From contig JAQSEB010000105.1 in NCBI GenBank assembly GCA_030063045.1, positions 186,001 through 250,000 on the forward strand: DNA of 64,000 nucleotides, read 5' to 3'. The notes beneath the pieces are model-generated. The model worked only from the letters and a program-made list of their open reading frames with translations, ran no database searches and was not told the DNA's origin. The DNA is from Pratylenchus scribneri. Lineage: Eukaryota; Nematoda; Chromadorea; Rhabditida; Pratylenchidae. Positions 57,563-64,000 of the stretch are shown one piece after another; the first letter of the stretch is position 1; every line of letters starts with the position of its first letter. Both the position numbers and the translations under genes were made by a program.

Positions 57563-59265
57563 TTATTTCCATTCTTGCTTTAATATTTCAAAATATTGTT
57601 CCGATTCTTTTGCTTTATTCCCTTGAATTATTGTTGTATTTGTACTCGTCAATTCAATATTTATAATTCTATTGTTTTTGAATAAAATTCGATTAATTAA
57701 TTGAATGGCATTTTGGCGAAGAATTCGATGACGGTTTAAAAATTAAATTAAATGATAATTCATTTTTGATTCAATTTACCTAATAATTGTATATTCAATG
57801 AGGCAATTCCCAGTTGTGATGGCAATGTGCGTAATGGAACTGTATATTTGCATGGTTGACAATTTAGTGATCAGTCCATAGTGAATGACCAATGGAAATT
57901 CGCAGCTGACCATAATATTTATAAAATGTAGGAAAAATGTTGGCCCCAATTGGCGGGCAGTCCGATCTTTTAGCTGATTTTGGGTGAATTAATACATAAT
58001 ATTGAAGAATTTTTTAATTTTTTAAAAATTAATTTTTATAATTAAAATATTATTAAAAGCAAAAATAATAAAATAAAATTTTATTAAATTAATTTGTTTT
58101 TTTTCGTACCTGAAAACGTTCACTCAAATTGTGTTGGCCTTGATTTCGAAGTTGTTTTTTGAATTTTTTGCCATTATATCCGCTAATAATTATTATGCAC
58201 TAAAATGAACAAATATTTAAATAAAAATAAAATCATACAAAAAATTCGGCCAATGCCATTCCCGAATAAAAATATGCAGAAAATATTATAAATGCGGATA
58301 TTTGGAATTGGCCAATTGAATGGCCCATAACTTGTTCCCAAGCAGTATATCCACAATAAATGCAAAGTAGAATGGACCAAATAGCAGTGAAATACACACT
58401 TTTGACCCTTTCATAGGTTCGGGATAGCAAAGTGGCCAAAAGGCTTTCCAATAGTAAAATATGGCCAATGGCATTCATAAATTGGATTGCAAACATTACC
58501 GGTAACTGAATTGGCCCATTAATATATGTATATATATAATAAATGTTATTGTTAATTTTGGGTTGTTTAATTCCGGAATTATCCAATTGTTGGGTTGGTT
58601 AATTTAGGACATCTTGGCTTTCAAACTTTGTGCATACTCAAGAATAGGTTCATTCGATTCGGTATGTTCAATTTAGTCGATGAAATTTCAATTTAGACAA
58701 GTTTAGGGATTAGTATTAGAGCTAGGGATAGGGCGCCGGATGAGGGATAGGAATCCAACGGAAAGTGTTCTAAATAACCTACTGGTCTGAAATTGAAATT
58801 TCATAGACTAAATCGACCATGCCGTTTCGAATAAGCCTACTCCCGAGTTTGTATAAAATAAACTCAAAAGCCGAGATTCACAAAATTAACCAAGAAAAAT
58901 ATTGGATAATTCCGGAATTATCAAATTCCAATATTTATTGCAACAAACAAATATAAATGGATTTAATAATTTACCTGAATAAAATATTGTCCACCCATCC
59001 AATGCTCAACCCCATAAATGTGAATATAAATGGCATTTGCGAATCGCGCATAGCCATATAAACAAAATGATGCACGTTGGGCCAACAAAATGCATTTTAA
59101 ATTTGGATGAATTAGTGAGGTATGGAATTGGAGCCAAATATTCAAAAGGGAAAGAGGCAATTGGAGAAAACATTGTTGGATCAAATTTACAGAAAATAGA
59201 ATTAAAATGAGCAAATTTGAGGAAGAATTGGCCAAATTGTTGACATCATTCTCGGTTGAATTCAT
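57563..59265 (-). CDS. Sra-superfamily (srab/sre-like) chemoreceptor 3
   Basis: Starts MNSTENDVNNLANSSSNLLI; an upstream GTG extension is rejected. TM2 LNIWLQFHTSLIHPNLKCIL, YGVEHWMGGQYFIQ, then after a long intron FMNAIGHILLLESLLATLLS (E(S)LLAT replaces ERLLAT), RTYERVKSVYFTAIWSILLC, YCGYTAWEQVMGHSIGQFQ, a TM5 exon, HNLSERFQ, RQLGPTFFLHFINIMVSCEF and RILRQNAIQLINRILFKNNR, ending EQYFEILKQEWK. The first intron carries MITE family B (58608-58880). Very close to receptor 4, with near-identical nucleotide blocks in exons 1 and 2. Confidence 0.8.
58608..58880. mobile_element. Palindromic MITE, family B, in receptor 3 intron
   Basis: Arms of about 85 bp. GGCTTTCAAACTTTGTGCAT ... ATAGGTTCATTCGATTCGG ... 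GATGAAATTTCAATTTAGAC (left) pairs with the reverse of GTCTGAAATTGAAATTTCAT ... GAATAAGCCTACTCCCGAG ... AAACTCAAAAGCC (right). Related copy at 12225-12455. Confidence 0.75.
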
Positions 59266-60216
59266 TTTTCTAAAGTCCACTTCACGGAAATTAATTTATT
59301 AATTTTTTGGAATACATTTTTTGATTCGCGAATAAATTCAGCTTAATTTTTGTATTTTCTTGCGTGAGAAATTTTTCAATGGCAAATAATACAAAATTGG
59401 CACCAAAATTGTTCAATGTTTTGTATTATCATAAATATGGAAAGGTGGTCGATGGTGAGAATAGATAGATTGGTGTTTTTGAATGAAAAATGCCAGGTAA
59501 AAAATACAAATAAACAATATTTATTCAGGCAAAATCATCGTTTTTATAAATGAATATGAATCATTCATAATTATACTCGTCGGTTATCTATACACAGATT
59601 TTGAAAAAATGAAGGATCCCCACTTATAGGTGATTAACATTAGGGTTAGGGATATAGCAGATGGTAAATTATCTCTGACTAACCCTAATTCTATACCGTA
59701 TGACCCAAAGGGGTTACCGTAATCTTTTCTTATGTTGACCCAAAAAAATCTGCGTACAGATAAATAGTACGAAAATTTGTAGATAAAAATTCCGATTTAG
59801 AACAGGTGAAATCAAAATCAAGCCATATTATTAATAAAAAATCGAAGCCCTATTTTCATTTAAAAAATTCGTCAAAGTGAGCATGAGTATGCATAAGAAA
59901 TTGAACCATAAAAAATATAAAAATACGTTTTTTAATTCTTGTTAATTATTGTCAATGTCAAGCCAACAATTAAATTAGAATAATTTATGGTCTAAATTAT
60001 GTTTCATGAAAATCATAATTCATAAAATTATTGAAAAATGTACGAAAAATTAAATTATTTCTCTTCTAAACGTGTGAAATTTTACAATTAAATGTTAGAT
60101 GAAGCGAAACTAAATTTGATTATTCTTAATAAAATTTACATTGGCAGATTTGTAATTGTATTTTAATATTTTCTGGGAAATTTGCGTTTTTATTCGAAGA
60201 TAGTAGTTTGTTTTAT
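59266..60216. other. Intergenic with MITE family A (59572-59776)
   Basis: The element has ends GTCGGTTATCTATACACAGA and its reverse TTATCTGTACGCAGATTTTT, with an interior TTAGGGTTAGGG / CTAACCCTAA pair. The rest is AT-rich; no gene seen. Confidence 0.5.
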
Positions 60217-62220
60217 TTATTTTTCCCATTCCTTCTTTAATATTTCAAAATATTTCTCCGATGCATTTGCCTCATTTTCGGCCCTAATTTTCTTATTTGA
60301 ATTCTTGGAATCCTCCTCAATTTCAATGCGATGAAATTTTGGACAAAATTTGATTAAAAATTTTGTGAAAAGTTGAATGGCATTTTGGCGAAGGATTGGA
60401 TGGCGACTGAAAATAAAAGTGTAAATGAATTAAAAATATTTTGGCCATTTCATTTTGCCTTATGATTGTGAATTCAATGAGAATATTTCCAAATGCAATT
60501 GCCAATTGGGTGATTAAACTGAATAATTTAATTGCGCCCTCCTCACTGATTATTCCATAATAAAGCACCAATGGGAATTCGCAGCTGACCATAATATTGA
60601 TGAAATGCAGGAAAAATGTTGGCCCCAATTGGCGGGCAATCCGAATATTGTCTTTTATCTTTTTGAAAAATTTGAAATAATTTTTAGACAATGTTTATGT
60701 GTTTTTGTGAATATTTTATAGAAAATATTGGAAATTGGATAATTCTGGAATTTGTTAGACTCTGCTGGGCAAGATAATTTTGGAAATTTCAGTTTAAAGG
60801 AGAGAATTAAGTTCTTTCTAATCGGCATTCTTATGCAGAATTAATTCATTAAATAAGAACTTCAGATGGATGTGAGATTGACTTAAAATGTTGAATCGTT
60901 TAAACCCAAATTCATTTTAATTTCTTTGTCTAAAATATAAATAAATGTATACGCCAGGGGGTGGGAATGGATATGGATTTTCCATATCCAATATCCGGAC
61001 AGATCCGCAGGGATTCATATCCGTATCCATCCGTTTCCATTTTTTCCATATCCATCCGTATCGGATATCCGATATGGACATCCGTCTCCACCCCTGGTAT
61101 ACACTATATATTCGAATGAATTAATTTGATTTTTAAACCGCTGAATTGTCCTTATTAACCGACTTTCCAAAATCAGTTAATCCAATAGTATTTAAAGTTT
61201 AAACTAATTTTAGTATGTATAGAATTATATTTTCTTAAAATATTAATTAATTATTTATTTATTCCCCTACTTGGAATCGTTCACTCAAATTATGTCGTCC
61301 CTGAATTCGAAGTTGATTTCTGAATTTCCTTGCATTATGTCCGCCAATAATTATTATTAACTGTAAATTTATATTAAGGAATAATATTTTATTAATACAA
61401 TAAATTCGATGAGTGCAAAACTGGCAAAAATATATGCGGAAATGACAATATCCAATGACATTTTCAATTGGCCAGTAGAATAGCCAATAATTTGTACCCA
61501 AGCCGTATATCCACAATAAATGCAAAGTAGAATGAACCAAATTGCAGTGAAATACACACTTTTGACCCTTTCATAGGTTCGGGATAGCAAAGTGGCCAAA
61601 AGGCGTTCCAATAGTAAAATATGGCCAATGGCATTCATAAATTGGATTGCGAACATTACAGGCAACTGAATTGGCTAATTCACATTCAATATTAGGAACT
61701 TATTGTAAGTTTGTATCCTCTTTTTGTGTCAAAAGGGAAAAGTGAAGGTCCCCTTTTGTGTTATGGGAATTTAGGATCATTAGGGTTGGGGTCATTCAGG
61801 GATAAAATAATTTCAGGTAACCGCTAATGAACCTAACCCTAATCCAGATGACTCAAAGGGTGACCCTTCATTTATTCAAAAATAGAATACAAACTTAATA
61901 AATCCCGAATATTATTCACGAATGGAATTAACCTGAATTGTCAATTGACCATCAAGCCAATGGTCGACTCCATAAATGTAAACAATTAAGACATTTGCTG
62001 TCCTTCCATAGGCAAACAGACAAAATGATGCACTTTGGGCCAACAAAATGCATTTTAAATTTGGATGAATTAGTGAGGTATGGAATTGGAGCCAAATATT
62101 CAAAAGTGAAAGAGGCAATTGGAGAAAACATTGTTGGATCAAATTTACAGTGAATAGAATTAAAATGAGTTCATTAGAGGGTGAATATGGAATTAGATTT
62201 GATTCTTCAGTTGCATTCAT
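60217..62220 (-). CDS. Sra-superfamily (srab/sre-like) chemoreceptor 4
   Basis: Starts MNATEESNLIPYSPSNELIL; LNIWLQFHTSLIHPNLKCIL, YGVDHWLDGQLTIQ, then FMNAIGHILLLERLLATLLS (ER..AT), RTYERVKSVYFTAIWFILLC, GYTAWVQIIGYSTGQLKMSL, a TM5 exon, LRIQGRHNLSERFQ, DNIRIARQLGPTFFLHFINI, IEFTIIR and RHPILRQNAIQLFTKFLIKF, ending EKYFEILKKEWEK. The first intron holds a family A MITE (61688-61908). The intron after LSERFQ holds a hAT-like MITE (60955-61096). All exons are open. Confidence 0.82.
60955..61096. mobile_element. Short hAT-type MITE in receptor 4 intron
   Basis: Ends CAGGGGGTGGGAATGGATA and, on the minus strand, CAGGGGTGGAGACGGATG. Flanked by GTATACGC (60947-60954) and GTATACAC (61097-61104), a 7/8 match to an 8-bp target duplication. 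The interior is built of GGATATGGA / TCCATATCC words. 142 bp. Confidence 0.8.
61688..61908. mobile_element. Palindromic MITE, family A, in receptor 4 intron
   Basis: Left AAGTTTGTATCCTCTTTTTG and right, on the minus strand, AAGTTTGTATTCTATTTTTG; inner TCATTAGGGTTGGGGTCAT against CTAACCCTAA. Same family as 4845-5088. Confidence 0.7.
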
Positions 62221-63169
62221 TTTTTATTAGCTATAAAAATATTTTTTATGAATATTTTGTGAATTGCAATTATTTTGGAAATGAAACATAATATTTTCAC
62301 ATCAGCCATTCAAAATGGTAATTTTCCATTTCCATGGATGCATTCAAAATTCAATGAATGGAAAGTGGAGCAAATATGGGAGAAATTTTGAATATTCCCA
62401 GAAGGAACAAAAATATAATAAAATAATTTTGTTGGTTTGGCTTAACTTTCATTTTTATTTTTTGTATTTTTTATTGATTTTGTCAAGCACGAAGTTCAAT
62501 CATACATTGAAAATATAGTTGGCAATGTCTTAAAAAATAAAAAAATTTGAAATAAAAATTGTATTTTTTCGGAATCAATTCCAAGACAAGGAAAAGACTT
62601 AAAATTGGAAGGATTCGGATTTCGGATGCTAATAGTTTTTATTCAATTTCAAGACAAATTTGGTCACGCAAAATTAGTGAATTCGGTGAAATGTTCAAAA
62701 AGGGTGTTGGCAACAAATCCAAGGGCTTTTAAAGAGGCTAAAAAAGAACATTTTGTGGGGACAAGGAATGTATGTAAATTCATCAAATAAAGTCAATGAA
62801 AAGATTAATTTGCAAATAATGTAAATGCGGAAAAGAAAAGGAAGGAGCCCATTACTTTAGGCCAAAAAAGCAAATAAAAAGGCAGCTGAAACCTAATACG
62901 AAATGTTAACGATGATTCAAAAAAATCCAATCCTTGGACTTTGGTCTTCCCGAAACCCGACCAATTTACCTTTTTCAAATTACCGAGGCGAAGGCGGTTT
63001 CGACAATTTTTTATACATTGAAAAAGTGTTTAGCTTTTTAAAGATAAGAAATTGAAATTAATAAAATTTTATCGTTTTATTAATTCATCAAAATGTCAAA
63101 TAATATAATTTGATTTCATCAATTCCAAATTGTGCCACTTTTCTTTATCCAATTTTTCGATTAATTTTC
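62221..63169. other. Intergenic, AT-rich
   Basis: Promoter side of receptor 4; no gene, RNA or repeat recognised. Confidence 0.4.
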
Positions 63170-63361
63170 TCAATCATCAGCAGAAATGGGAACATTTCTG
63201 CGTCGATCTTTGCCTTCAAGTTGCCAAAGGATTGGCACATTCGGATCCAATGGATGTCTGGGTTGGCCAAAAGCGAAGAATGGCGGAGAAATGAAGAGGG
63301 TAAAAATTGTTAGTGCCAAGGGCAGAAAAATAAAGGGAAAAAATATAATTTTATAATGCAT
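63170..63361 (-). CDS. Small secreted peptide precursor candidate
   Basis: Single open exon, 63 aa, starting MHYKIIFFPFIFLPLALTIF, then TLFISPPFFAFG, a strong signal peptide. The short mature part is QPRHPLDPNVPILWQLEGKD followed by RRRNVPISADD. The basic triplet RRR could be a processing site, leaving a peptide of about 20 residues with an N-terminal Gln. No family recognised. A further exon cannot be excluded. Confidence 0.45.
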   Translation of the reverse strand: MHYKIIFFPFIFLPLALTIFTLFISPPFFAFGQPRHPLDPNVPILWQLEGKDRRRNVPISADD

Positions 63362-63779
63362 TTTTGGAAATTTAATATTTTTTGGGAAATGGGAATTTTA
63401 TTGGGTAAATATTTATTGTTTTTTTCATCAATAAACAATTCCAATAAAAAATAATAAAAAGCGTAATAATAATGCGATGATCTAAAAGGAAAAGGGTGGG
63501 TTAATGTTATTTTTGTTTACGTCTAAACCAACTTGAATTGATATGATGGAAATATTATTATTGAGGAAATGAATGGAATCGTTAAAGGATGAATGATTAT
63601 GGATTTGGTTTATTTGAAGTCAATTTCATTAAAGCGAATAAAAAATAGGTTAAAAATATAAAAAAGCTTTTAAATAAAATTTAATTGTGTAAGGGTAAAT
63701 AAATTTCAAGAACTTAATCAATTAATAAACCAAAAATTTTTCCTTCACATTGTTATGGTTTGGGCAATATTATTGTAAT
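63362..63779. other. Intergenic, AT-rich
   Basis: No gene, RNA or repeat recognised. Confidence 0.4.
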
Positions 63780-63908
63780 TTAATTTGTTATTATTGTTTC
63801 CTTTGAACGGATGAATTTGGCCAAAAAACGATGATATTGGTATTGGCCAACAATGACAATTATGTAAATTGGTGAAATAAATGATGGATATGGCCCAAAA
63901 ATTGTTAA
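63780..63908 (-). CDS. Possible last exon of another 7TM receptor
   Basis: The minus-strand frame IFGPYPSFISPIYIIVIVGQ then YQYHRFLAKFIRSKE ends at a stop at 63780. It looks like a TM7 helix with an SPIY motif followed by a basic cytoplasmic tail, as in nematode chemoreceptors. No AG acceptor is visible at its 5' edge, so it may be a gene fragment; the rest would lie beyond the window. Confidence 0.3.
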   Translation of the reverse strand, partial: LTIFGPYPSFISPIYIIVIVGQYQYHRFLAKFIRSKETIITN

Positions 63909-64000
63909 TTAAATATAAGTATTAGCATAATTAATATAATATTTATAATATTCCATATTATTTACATAATATTTTCACAATTCACATTATATTTTTTTCG

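Noticed and set aside
59641..59700. TTAGGGTTAGGG resembling a telomere
   Set aside because: Only two units, mirrored by CTAACCCTAA, and part of a MITE; nematode telomeres are TTAGGC.

Overview
This window is nuclear DNA of a nematode. It is strongly AT-rich. Genes are cut by many short GT-AG introns, often 42-60 bp. It carries nematode-specific chemoreceptor families and an ERM protein ending in the metazoan actin-binding tail. A secreted expansin-like gene (53228-54009) is a cell-wall-loosening family otherwise known from plants and microbes and typical of plant-parasitic nematodes. I therefore infer a plant-parasitic tylenchid-type nematode; the species cannot be read from the sequence.

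Left part (1-20000) holds conserved genes on the + strand: the 3' part of an SLC6 monoamine transporter, an ERM/moesin gene (erm-1), a MATH-BTB gene and the tRNA ligase gene rtcb-1. One rtcb-1 intron carries a complete tRNA-Lys(CTT) and another carries a 24-bp satellite array. Next come a small secreted-protein gene, a minus-strand TTP-repeat mucin-like gene and a second, larger array of the same satellite (18256-19496).

Middle part (20000-38000): a phospholipase A2-like secreted protein, a Str-superfamily chemoreceptor, two tandem carbonyl-reductase-like SDR genes sharing a nearly identical internal tract, two very small genes, another chemoreceptor, a chymotrypsin-like serine protease, and a minus-strand gene that joins a signal-peptide-like exon, in phase, to the C-terminal segment of dihydroxy-acid dehydratase. 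That enzyme family belongs to branched-chain amino-acid synthesis and is generally absent from animals, so this is the most unusual locus here.

Right part (38700-64000) is mainly a minus-strand chemoreceptor cluster: two Str-superfamily genes sharing an identical 5' block, one srsx-like gene, and four Sra-superfamily (srab/sre-like) genes with a shared C-terminal tail. Interspersed are two small secreted-protein genes, the expansin and a LITAF-domain gene.

Introns and spacers are full of short non-autonomous DNA transposons. Three have hAT hallmarks (8-bp target duplications and TIRs), one looks MULE-like with a 10-bp flanking duplication and an empty site in a paralog, and several are long palindromes, one nested inside another. 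All intron-exon models were read by eye from frame, splice sites and family similarity; no searches were run.
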